Below are positions 33,163-39,747 of a DNA stretch of 39,747 nt, piece by piece. The DNA lies in assembly GCA_019114825.1 (NCBI GenBank), contig DXES01000033.1, forward strand, positions 1 to 39,747. The letters run 5' to 3'. Source of the DNA: Candidatus Anaerotruncus excrementipullorum (GTDB lineage Bacteria; Bacillota; Clostridia; Oscillospirales; Ruminococcaceae). Position numbers and translations under genes: made by a program. Position 1 is the first letter of the stretch; each line of letters opens with the position of its first letter. The notes below the pieces were generated by a model. It did no database searches, had not been told where the DNA came from, and saw only the letters and a list, made by a program, of their open reading frames with translations.

Positions 33163-34002
33163 ATGGGGAGAATATGTATAGTTGTCTTTACATGGATTTT
33201 TTCCTTTTCGCTCTTTTTGCCTCCTCTCAAGTCTATGTATCTATCGAATGAAGCTCTATCTTTAATTGAAACATTTGAAAATGTCGCTGTACAAGAAAAC
33301 TCTGATACTTTTTCTGCCACAATCGTAGAATACAAGCCATTAAAAGAAAACATTTATTTTGAAGATTCTGAATTTTACTTATTAGAGGCTATTCCTGAAG
33401 AAAAAATTTATATTTATAGATGTAAAAATCCACACATTATGGAAGGTGTTCTTTTGCAATGTGGATCGTATCTATACAAGTTAAACTGGCCATTATTTAG
33501 AAATATCCTTCGAATTTCTTATGGAGATTATGATTTCGATCAAAAAAAAGAACTAGCGGTTGCTAATTGTACCGCTGCTGGGAATATTGTTTCTTATGAA
33601 GACCTCCATATTATTGAATTTTTAAGTAATCATAATATCCAGGATTTCCGTATGTCAGAAAATTTGTTTAAAGATTCTTTTGCTGAAGATTTAAGGATAT
33701 CTCTTCTCCCTGAAAAAAATCAAATCACAATTCAAATGGGTAACTTTAGTCCTGTTATATTTTCGTCTTTTCCCAGTCTTCCACAAAATTTAAATACCGC
33801 TAATTACACATTGGATATTGGAGAAAAACGCAACTATATTTTGGAATCAACTTCTATAAGAGGAATTTATAGTGTACAAATTTTGTGTGATGGGATGACT
33901 TTCCCAGATCAAACTGCATTTATAGAGGCCAATATTTTTTATTCCAATGGAAATTTTTCTGTAAAGCCCATAAAAATAGGAATCTTGGAACATAAAAATT
34001 AA
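33163..34002 (+). CDS. Exported or membrane-anchored protein of unknown function in AT-rich island
   Basis: A 279-residue protein with an N-terminal signal or anchor helix (CIVVFTWIFSFSLFLPPL, residues 4-21) and a soluble remainder rich in beta-strand-like segments. Around residues 122-133 is DYDFDQKKELAVA, close to the calcium-binding FG-GAP/VCBS pattern. The ATG at 33163 has AAAGGAG nine nt upstream; a GTG 17 codons earlier lacks one. Its base composition is far more AT-rich than the flanking chromosome, with AT-ending codons, which points to recent transfer. It ends in a perfect two-way terminator. It lies between RHS-related remnants, so an accessory or immunity role is possible but unproven. 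Confidence 0.75.
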   Translation: MGRICIVVFTWIFSFSLFLPPLKSMYLSNEALSLIETFENVAVQENSDTFSATIVEYKPLKENIYFEDSEFYLLEAIPEEKIYIYRCKNPHIMEGVLLQCGSYLYKLNWPLFRNILRISYGDYDFDQKKELAVANCTAAGNIVSYEDLHIIEFLSNHNIQDFRMSENLFKDSFAEDLRISLLPEKNQITIQMGNFSPVIFSSFPSLPQNLNTANYTLDIGEKRNYILESTSIRGIYSVQILCDGMTFPDQTAFIEANIFYSNGNFSVKPIKIGILEHKN

Positions 34003-34045
34003 TGAGGAGAGGGAAATACAAGATTTCCCTCTCCTCATTAATTTT
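33995..34045. terminator. Perfect 23-bp bidirectional terminator
   Basis: Arms begin AAAATTAATGAGGAGAGG and end CCTCTCCTCATTAATTTT with a 5-nt loop; it separates two convergent island genes. The stop codon of the plus-strand gene lies in the left arm. Confidence 0.93.
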
Positions 34046-34051
34046 AAATGA

Positions 34052-34411
34052 TTATTCCCCAAACCAGCTGTTACCGATATGGATATAATATGTATTATTT
34101 CCCTGGGGCCCTCCCATATAGCGAACTACATCTGTCGGATTTCTGGCCAATCCTTCAAAAGGATTTTCACCTAATGTGTCATCCATAAATGCTTCTGCTA
34201 ATGCCACAGCATTTAACCAACTTTCCTTTGTTGGGCGACCTCCTGCATCAATATACGATTCATCCCAAACTGTAACAGTCTCTAAATATTCATACGGTCT
34301 AAAGAAGATATCAACATTATGAACCCACGGCGCACCTTCTACCATATTATAATTTAAAATGATATCTCGTGCACTTTCTCCCCATTTATTCACCCTATTT
34401 AAGGATGGCAA
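34052..34411 (-). CDS. Orphan protein fragment, possible polymorphic-toxin C-terminal domain
   Basis: An open frame of 119 residues from TTG 34411 (the frame is open back to a stop at about 34438). The sequence has conserved-looking blocks VHNVDIFFRPYEYLETVTVWDE, GGRPTKESWLNAVALAEAF and YYIHIGNSWFGE, so it is protein-like, but there is no ATG and no ribosome binding site at TTG 34411 or GTG 34393. It therefore looks like the tail of a larger gene, such as the variable end of an RHS toxin, separated from its core. No family recognised. AT-rich like its neighbour, and it ends against the shared terminator. Confidence 0.45.
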   Translation of the reverse strand: MPSLNRVNKWGESARDIILNYNMVEGAPWVHNVDIFFRPYEYLETVTVWDESYIDAGGRPTKESWLNAVALAEAFMDDTLGENPFEGLARNPTDVVRYMGGPQGNNTYYIHIGNSWFGE

Positions 34412-34791
34412 CCAATTGGTGGTTGCGGATCTTCAAAAACTTCTTGTTCCAAGCGATATACCGCTTTATTCTTTTGAAAAACGAAAGGACCATGTTCAAA
34501 CGGGGAGGTACTGATTCATGCCTCTCCGTTTGAACATGGCCAATCGCATGCTACAACGCTGTCTCCAAGCAAATTTGTACCCGCAGATCGAGTAGCGGCA
34601 TAGAAAATTTAATATCCTTTCCAGATCGCCTCCTGCGCATACCATCCGGCCCCTCAACCAAACCACCCATTCCGCCAGTGGTTGCAGGGCCTGCAAACCT
34701 CCACTGCACCGCCTGCCACCCTGCCACAGCAACGGCAACAGCTGCCTACAAGAAATCACCCAACGGGCTCCGGTAAAGGGGAGGGGTACGC
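34412..34791. other. Gene-free stretch between the island and the cobalamin operon
   Basis: About 380 bp across which composition changes from AT-rich to GC-rich. It holds the inverted repeat at 34490-34539 and otherwise nothing I can support. A 99-codon minus-strand frame (34496-34795) has no family resemblance or ribosome site. The cobalamin transcript must end here. Confidence 0.6.
34490..34539. repeat. 19-bp inverted repeat
   Basis: Left arm CCATGTTCAAACGGGGAGG (34490-34508) and right arm CCTCTCCGTTTGAACATGG (34521-34539), one mismatch, 12-nt centre. On the minus strand it is followed by TCCTTTCGTTTTTC, so it could end the cobalamin operon; it could also be an island boundary scar. Confidence 0.7.
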
Positions 34792-35433
34792 TCAACCCAA
34801 CCGGTAGAGCAGGGCATTCACAATGGCGGCGGCTACGTTGCTGCCCCCCTTGCGCCCCCGGGCCACGATGTGGGGCAGCCGGGACTGCAAGATCAGCTCC
34901 TTGGCCTCCACCACATTCACAAACCCCACCGGCACGCCGATCACCAGCGCGGGCTGCAACGCCCCCTCCTCCGCCAGCTCATAGAGCCGGGCCAGGGCAG
35001 TGGGGGCGTTGCCGATGGCGAACACCGCCGGCCGGCCGCCCAACACCCGGGCGGCCTTCTCTATGCTGGCCGCCGCCCGGGTGGAGCCCGCCTGGGCGGC
35101 CTGGGCGGCCACGTCCGGGTCGGACATAAAGCAGAGGGCCTCCCCGCCCAGGCGGGCCAGGGCCCTTTTGTTGACCCCCGCATGGGCCATCTGGGTATCG
35201 GTGACCACCGTGGCACCCGCCTTGAGGGCCGCCAGCCCCAACTCCACCGCCTGGGGAGAAAAGGCCAAATTCCGGGCGTAATCGAAGTCGGCGGTGGTGT
35301 GGATTACCCGTTTGACCACCGGAGCCAGCTGGGGTGGAAGGGTAATCCCCCGGGCATCCAGCTCCTGTTGGATCAACTCCATGCTGCGCTGCTCAATCTC
35401 CTGGGGCAGCACCCGTTCCAGCTGCACCTTCAA
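34792..35433 (-). CDS. cbiC: Precorrin-8X / cobalt-precorrin-8 methylmutase
   Basis: A 213-residue enzyme that moves a methyl group from C-11 to C-12 to give (cobalt-)hydrogenobyrinate in corrin ring synthesis. The catalytic His45 lies in VIHTTADFDYA; further landmarks are TVVTDTQMAHAGVNK, FAIGNAPTALARLYEL, VIGVPVGFVNVVEAKE and a glycine-rich RGRKGGSNVAAAIVNAL at the end. It starts with TTG overlapping the cobO stop as TTGA, with GGAGGGG upstream. Last gene of the cobalamin operon. The anaerobic (Cbi) version is inferred from host type. Confidence 0.95.
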   Translation of the reverse strand: MKVQLERVLPQEIEQRSMELIQQELDARGITLPPQLAPVVKRVIHTTADFDYARNLAFSPQAVELGLAALKAGATVVTDTQMAHAGVNKRALARLGGEALCFMSDPDVAAQAAQAGSTRAAASIEKAARVLGGRPAVFAIGNAPTALARLYELAEEGALQPALVIGVPVGFVNVVEAKELILQSRLPHIVARGRKGGSNVAAAIVNALLYRLG

Positions 35434-35951
35434 AACTCGATCCCCTCCCTGGCAGAAATTCCCCGGTCATAGGGGTGGCGGCGGCAGACCATCTCGGTAA
35501 TATAGTCCGCCCGCTCCAACACCCAATCCGGCGGGTTGCGGCCGGTCAGCACCAGCTCCACCGCCTCCGGCAGCCCCTCCAGCAGATGGCGCAGCAGGTC
35601 CTCGTCCACCAACTCGCAGGAGAGGGCAGCAAAAATCTCGTCCAGGACCACCAGGCTGTAGCCCCCTACCCGCACCTGCTCCTGGACGGTGAGCAGGTTT
35701 TTCGTATTGAGGTCGTAGGTCTGCTGCAGCTCCCGCTCGTCCATCTGGAAGGTGAATTTTTCGCTGGCCTTCCCCCGCAGCACAGTGACTTCCGGGATGC
35801 GCGCCAGGCTGGCCAGCTCCCCGGTGGGCTGGCCCTTCAAAAACTGCACCAACAGCACCCGTTTCCCATGGCCCGCTGCCCGCAGGCAGAGCCCCAGGGC
35901 CGCAGTGGTCTTGCCCTTCCCATCCCCGCAATAGACCTGTACCATATTCAC
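35430..35951 (-). CDS. cobO: Cob(I)yrinic acid a,c-diamide adenosyltransferase (CobO/BtuR type)
   Basis: A 173-residue ATP:corrinoid adenosyltransferase that adds the upper adenosyl ligand to cobalt. P-loop GDGKGKTTAALG at 9-20; VVLDEIFAAL; VLTGRNPPDWVLERADYITEM; and the C-terminal HPYDRGISAREGIEF closing signature. GTG at 35951 overlaps the cobQ stop as GTGA and has GGAG eight nt upstream; an ATG two codons later is an equally good start. Translationally coupled to cobQ and cbiC. Confidence 0.95.
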   Translation of the reverse strand: MNMVQVYCGDGKGKTTAALGLCLRAAGHGKRVLLVQFLKGQPTGELASLARIPEVTVLRGKASEKFTFQMDERELQQTYDLNTKNLLTVQEQVRVGGYSLVVLDEIFAALSCELVDEDLLRHLLEGLPEAVELVLTGRNPPDWVLERADYITEMVCRRHPYDRGISAREGIEF

Positions 35952-37444
35952 ACGCCCCTCTCCAAAATTTCGTAGACCTTTTCCATGTCCAGGCTCCGGC
36001 GGACCCCCGCGGCCAACCTGTCGTACTGCTCCTGCTTGTAGGCATCCAGATCCCGGGGGCGCAGAGCCTCCCAGGCGATCCCCTTATGCTGGCAGAGCGC
36101 CCGCAGCAGCCCCTCCACCACCTCCGGCCGGTCAAAGAGGCCGTGGACATAGGTGCCCAGCACATTTTGAGCGGCCGCTCCGTCCGGATGGGGGGCCTCC
36201 CCTTGGGGGGCAAGCTCCACGGCGGGGGCAGTGGATTCTGTCCGGCCCATATGGATCTCATATCCCGCCAGCGGCACCCCCGAAAGGGGGGCGAACAGCC
36301 CCTGGAGCGGCAAAAAGCGTCCGGTGGCCTGGGTGCGGGTCTTTTGCGGGGCAAATTCGGTCTCCACCGGCAGCAGGCCCAAGCCGGCCATCCGGCCGCC
36401 ATGCTCCACCCCCAGGGGGTCCCGCAGCTCCCGGCCCAGCATCTGGTAGCCGCCGCAGATCCCCAGTACCGGGCCGCCCCGGGCGGCGTGCTTCTGGACG
36501 GCCGCCTCCAAGCCGTTTTGCCGCAGCCAGGCCAGATCCCCCATCGTGTTTTTGGTCCCCGGCAGAATCACCAGGTCCGGCTCCCCCAGCTCCCGCAGTT
36601 GGGAGACATACCGCAGGGACACCCCCTCTACCCGCTCCAGGGGGTTGAAATCGGTGAAGTTGGACAGATGGGGCAGGCGAATCACCGCAATCTCCAGGAC
36701 GCCGGGGGCGCTGTGCTGGGTGAGGCGCTGGGAGAGGCTGTCCTCGTCGTCCAGATCCACCGGCATCCAGGGGATCACCCCCACCACCGGCCGGTGGACC
36801 ATCTCCTCCAGCTGGCGCAGGCCGGGGGAAAGGATGGCTGGGTCTCCCCGAAACTTGTTGATAATGATCCCCTGCACCAGCTCCCGCTCCCAGGGCTCCA
36901 GCAGCAGCATAGTGCCCGCCAGGGAGGCAAACACCCCGCCCCGGTCGATATCCCCGCACAGGAGTACCGGGGCCTTGGCCCGGGCGGCCATGCCCATATT
37001 CACCAGGTCCTCCGATTTCAGGTTGATCTCCGCAGGGCTGCCCGCCCCCTCCAGCACCAGGATGTCATACTGGGCGGCCAGCTGCCCATAGGCCGCCATC
37101 ACCTGGGGGATCAGCTCCCGTTTGCGGCGAAAATATTCGGCGGCGGACATCTGACCCACCACCTCCCCATTGACGATCACCTGGGAACCGGTGTCGCTGG
37201 AGGGCTTGAGCAGGATGGGGTTCATGAGCACCGAAGGGGCAATCCCCGCCGCTTCCGCCTGCATCACCTGGGCCCGGCCCATCTCCAGCCCCTCGGCGGT
37301 GATAAACGAATTGAGCGCCATGTTCTGGGCCTTGAAGGGGGCTGCCCGGTAGCCATCCTGGTGGAAAATGCGGCAGAGGGCCGCCACCAAAAAGCTCTTC
37401 CCCGCGCTGGAACAGGTCCCCTGGACCATAATCGCCTTTGCCAT
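35948..37444 (-). CDS. cobQ: Cobyric acid synthase (glutamine-hydrolysing)
   Basis: A 498-residue enzyme that amidates four side chains of adenosylcobyrinic acid a,c-diamide. The N-terminal synthetase domain starts with VQGTCSSAGKSFLVAALCR and contains NPILLKPSSDTGSQVIVNG and GDIDRGGVFASL. The C-terminal glutamine amidotransferase domain has LPGTKNTMGDL, the nucleophile Cys in GICGGYQMLG and the YVHGLFD histidine. The length is standard. The ATG overlaps the stop of the cobD-like gene by one base (TGATG), so translation is coupled. Confidence 0.97.
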   Translation of the reverse strand: MAKAIMVQGTCSSAGKSFLVAALCRIFHQDGYRAAPFKAQNMALNSFITAEGLEMGRAQVMQAEAAGIAPSVLMNPILLKPSSDTGSQVIVNGEVVGQMSAAEYFRRKRELIPQVMAAYGQLAAQYDILVLEGAGSPAEINLKSEDLVNMGMAARAKAPVLLCGDIDRGGVFASLAGTMLLLEPWERELVQGIIINKFRGDPAILSPGLRQLEEMVHRPVVGVIPWMPVDLDDEDSLSQRLTQHSAPGVLEIAVIRLPHLSNFTDFNPLERVEGVSLRYVSQLRELGEPDLVILPGTKNTMGDLAWLRQNGLEAAVQKHAARGGPVLGICGGYQMLGRELRDPLGVEHGGRMAGLGLLPVETEFAPQKTRTQATGRFLPLQGLFAPLSGVPLAGYEIHMGRTESTAPAVELAPQGEAPHPDGAAAQNVLGTYVHGLFDRPEVVEGLLRALCQHKGIAWEALRPRDLDAYKQEQYDRLAAGVRRSLDMEKVYEILERGV

Positions 37445-38499
37445 CAGCCTGCCTCCCCCAGTGCCCGCTCCAACGCCTGGAGCAGCCGTTCGTTTTCCGG
37501 CCGGGTGCGCACCGCCACCCGGTTGTAGTGGGCGCTCAGTCCCCGGTAATTTTCACAGCTGCGGATCAGCACCCCCTGCCGCTCCATCCGGGGGGACAGG
37601 GGGGCGGGCTGATCATAGCGGAAAAACAGATAGTTGGCCTCGCCCCCCAGCACTGCCAAGCCCAGGCGCTCCAGCTGTTGCCGCAACCAGGGACGCTCCC
37701 GCCGGATGAGCGCCAGGCTCTCCTCCAGATAGCCGGTATCCCCCAGCGCAGCCAGCCCCGCCGCCTGGGCGGGGGCGGAGATGCTCCAGCTGGGGGAACA
37801 GGCCTCCAGCCGCTCCAAGAGCGCCCGGTCGGCGCAGAATAGATATCCCAGCCGCAGCCCCGCCATGGCATACAGCTTGGTGAACGCCTTTAAGAGCAGC
37901 AGATTGGGGAACTGCCCCAACAGCGGCTTCAGCGTGTGGGCCTCCGGACGGTCCAAAAAGGGGTTGAAGCACTCGTCCACCAATAGGAGGGCCCCCAGCT
38001 CCCGGCACCGGACAAGGATCCGGCGCAGTAGGGATGGGTCCGCCGTACGGCCGGTGGGGTTATTGGGGTTGCAGAGGATCACCAGGTCAAACCCTTCCTC
38101 CAAATGGGGGAGGAGCGATCCATCCAGCGCAAACCCCGCCTCCGCCTGCAACGGGTGGTAGTCCACCCGGCATCCGGCAGCTGCCAAAGCCGCCCCATAT
38201 TCCGAAAAGGTGGGGGCCAGGGTGAGCGCCCGGCGGGGCCGCAGCCCCAGCGCCACCCGAAAGATCAGATCCGCCGCCCCCGGCCCCAGCTGGATCCACC
38301 GGGCGGGTACCCCCTCCGCAGCGGCCAGCGCCTTCGTCAGGGCGCTGGCGTGGGGGTCCGGGTAGGCGCTCCAGGTATCGATGGAGGCCGCCAGTGCCTC
38401 TTTGGCTTTGGGCGGCAGCCCCAATGGATTCAAATTGGCAGAAAAATCCAACATTCCCCTAAGCCCTTTGGGGTTCCCCCCGTGTTCTCTGGGCCCCAT
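37444..38499 (-). CDS. cobD: Threonine-phosphate decarboxylase (CobD), PLP-dependent
   Basis: A 351-residue class I/II aminotransferase-fold enzyme that decarboxylates L-threonine phosphate to (R)-1-amino-2-propanol phosphate, the aminopropanol linker of cobalamin. HGGN near the N-terminus followed by LDFSANLNPLGLP is the CobD signature that separates it from histidinol-phosphate aminotransferase. Also seen: NPNNPTGR, the PLP-site DECFNPF, and the Schiff-base Lys in KAFTKLYAMAGLRLGY. ATG with AAAGGAGGAGGG upstream, 13 nt after cbiB, whose product uses its reaction product. Confidence 0.94.
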   Translation of the reverse strand: MGPREHGGNPKGLRGMLDFSANLNPLGLPPKAKEALAASIDTWSAYPDPHASALTKALAAAEGVPARWIQLGPGAADLIFRVALGLRPRRALTLAPTFSEYGAALAAAGCRVDYHPLQAEAGFALDGSLLPHLEEGFDLVILCNPNNPTGRTADPSLLRRILVRCRELGALLLVDECFNPFLDRPEAHTLKPLLGQFPNLLLLKAFTKLYAMAGLRLGYLFCADRALLERLEACSPSWSISAPAQAAGLAALGDTGYLEESLALIRRERPWLRQQLERLGLAVLGGEANYLFFRYDQPAPLSPRMERQGVLIRSCENYRGLSAHYNRVAVRTRPENERLLQALERALGEAG

Positions 38500-38512
38500 A
38501 TGCCCTCCTCCT

Positions 38513-39478
38513 TTACCATAGCCAGATCAACAGCAGCCGCACCGCCCCAAAAGCCGCCAGCGCCAAAAACGAGGTCCCCCACATCAGTTTTACCGCCCGC
38601 CAGATGTCCTGCGGGCAAATGGGGCGGCGGCAGTCCCCCAGGGTGGGTTTCTCGTGGAGGACGCCGCCATAGTAGGCGGGACCGGCCAGCTGCACCCCCA
38701 ACGCCCCGGCGCAGGCGGACTCGGTCTGGGCGCTATTGGGGCTGGGGTGCTTTCTGCGGTCCCTCCGCCAGATGGCGGCAGCCCCCCGGCCGTCCTCCCC
38801 TATCAGGAAAGCCGCCAGGATCATCAAAAGGGCGGCCAGACGGGCGGGAAGCCAGTTGGCCAGGTCGTCCAGCCGGGCGGAGCAGCGGCCGAAGTCCAGA
38901 TACCGCTCGTTGCGGTAGCCCACCATCGAGTCCAGGGTGTTTACCGCCTTGTAGCAGAGGCCCAGGGGCGCGCCCCCCACCAGCAGCCAAAAGAGGGGGG
39001 CCACCACCCCATCGGAGGTGTTCTCCGCCACCGTCTCCACCGCCGCCCGGGTCACCCCCGCTTCATCCAAATTTTGGGTGTCCCGGCCTACAATCCGGCC
39101 TACCGCCCGGCGGGCAGCCGGCAGCCCCTCTGTTTTTAGGGCATGCAGCACCGCCAGCGACTCCGAGGCCAGGGAGCGGGCCGCCAGGCATTGGCAGCAG
39201 ACCCAGGACTCCAACAAAAACCCCGCCAGCGGGTGCAGCCGCCCGGCCAAGCTCAACGCCCCCCAGCAGAGCAGCCCGGCAGGCAGCACCGTCCCGACGG
39301 CCAACAGGCAGCCCGCCGCCCGCAAACTTTTAGGGGTATCCGGGAAACGGCGGCGCAGCGCCCGCTCCAACCAGGCGATCCAGCGCCCCATCCAGCGGAC
39401 CGGATGGGGCATCCAGAGCGGGTCCCCCAGCACGAGATCCAAAAGGCAGCCCAAACCGACCGCCAACAATATCCTCAT
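38513..39478 (-). CDS. cbiB: Adenosylcobinamide-phosphate synthase
   Basis: A 321-residue membrane enzyme (about four to five helices) that joins the aminopropanol phosphate to adenosylcobyric acid. It opens LGCLLDLVLGDPLWMPHPVRWMGRWI, the family hallmark, and contains RDTQNLDEAGVTRAAVETVAENTSDGVVAPLFW, AVNTLDSMVGYRNERY, HPSPNSAQTESACAGALGVQLAG and the terminal helix. The ATG lies 9 nt after the upstream phosphatase stop, with GGGAG upstream. It is placed directly before cobD, which supplies its substrate. Confidence 0.96.
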   Translation of the reverse strand: MRILLAVGLGCLLDLVLGDPLWMPHPVRWMGRWIAWLERALRRRFPDTPKSLRAAGCLLAVGTVLPAGLLCWGALSLAGRLHPLAGFLLESWVCCQCLAARSLASESLAVLHALKTEGLPAARRAVGRIVGRDTQNLDEAGVTRAAVETVAENTSDGVVAPLFWLLVGGAPLGLCYKAVNTLDSMVGYRNERYLDFGRCSARLDDLANWLPARLAALLMILAAFLIGEDGRGAAAIWRRDRRKHPSPNSAQTESACAGALGVQLAGPAYYGGVLHEKPTLGDCRRPICPQDIWRAVKLMWGTSFLALAAFGAVRLLLIWLW

Positions 39479-39487
39479 CGCGCTTTC

Positions 39488-39747
39488 TCACTCCCATTTT
39501 TTGCAGTTGCTTAGGCGCACCGGCGGGGCCTCCCCCACTCTCCAAACCGCCTGGGCAGCCCAGCCGCCGCCATTTTTTGCCTGCCAATGGTAAAAGGGCT
39601 GGGGCGGGTCGGCCAACATTTCCAGAAGGGCCATCATGACGCCGCCGTGGATTAAAAACGCCGCCCGCTCCACGCCGTCCTTCCGGCAGCTTGCCAACGC
39701 CTGCAAAAAGGAGTCCAGGCAGCGGCGGCGAAACGCCGGAGGCGTTT
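39488..39747 (-). CDS. Histidine phosphatase family protein, C-terminal part (CobC-like; 5' end outside window)
   Basis: The frame is open to the window edge, leaving about 86 residues. FLIHGGVMMALLEML carries the second catalytic His of phosphoglycerate-mutase-type phosphatases; FRRRCLDSFLQAL precedes it as the usual helix. Being first in line of the cobalamin genes, it is most likely the alpha-ribazole-5'-phosphate phosphatase of nucleotide-loop assembly, but the N-terminal RHG motif is not in view, so the role rests on context. Confidence 0.75.
   Translation of the reverse strand, partial: TPPAFRRRCLDSFLQALASCRKDGVERAAFLIHGGVMMALLEMLADPPQPFYHWQAKNGGGWAAQAVWRVGEAPPVRLSNCKKWE

Noticed and set aside
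32403-34539. An intact insertion sequence in the island
   Set aside because: No transposase frame, terminal repeats flanking a gene, or target duplication seen; the inverted repeats are hairpins with short loops.
34496-34795. A 99-codon minus-strand frame beside the cobalamin operon
   Set aside because: No ribosome site, overlaps the inverted repeat, and only a very faint resemblance to the start of sporulation protein YqfD that I could not support.

Overview
The window is GC-rich, densely packed bacterial DNA, most probably from a member of the Firmicutes, class Clostridia, of an Oscillospiraceae-like gut type. This rests on the gene content (a T-box-controlled alaS, the Asp23/FakA pair, YmdB, a zinc-type ribosomal protein L31, an A-type flavodiiron protein, an anaerobic-style cobalamin operon), on sigma-A promoters with 16-18 bp spacers, and on purine-rich ribosome binding sites. 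No rRNA or tRNA is present, so the species cannot be named.

Layout. 1-4.7 kb (+): the 3' part of an RND efflux pump, then a P-type calcium ATPase. 4.7-21 kb (almost all -): an esterase; HIT protein and alaS behind an alanine T-box; asp23-fakA-bioY-HAD phosphatase; a solitary oligopeptide-type binding lipoprotein; ymdB; a polar amino-acid ABC transporter whose binding protein is circularly permuted; GNAT, a one-TM protein and RluA; rpmE; a phosphosugar mutase. 21-24.4 kb: mntP under a yybP-ykoY manganese riboswitch, a small membrane protein with a DUF2089-like regulator, and comM. 24.4-25.7 kb: a DtxR/MntR-family regulator, a second winged-helix protein in which two CxxC pairs replace the metal ligands, and two near-identical promoters with tandem palindromes. 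The second promoter leads into a roughly 170-nt terminated transcript with no gene. 25.7-28.3 kb: a NitT/TauT-type ABC transporter. 28.3-32.3 kb: a small unknown protein, fprA, cimA and a nitroreductase.

32.3-34.8 kb is an AT-rich island of foreign character. It holds RHS (polymorphic toxin) debris, a frameshifted gene remnant, an exported protein of unknown function and an orphan fragment. 34.8-39.7 kb (-) is a tightly overlapping cobalamin operon: phosphatase fragment, cbiB, cobD-like, cobQ, cobO, cbiC.

Themes: metal homeostasis (Ca ATPase, Mn riboswitch and exporter, DtxR-type regulation), nutrient uptake, and completion of adenosylcobalamin synthesis. The best candidates for something new are the permuted binding protein, the four-cysteine winged-helix regulator, and the C-rich candidate sRNA behind a DtxR-type operator.
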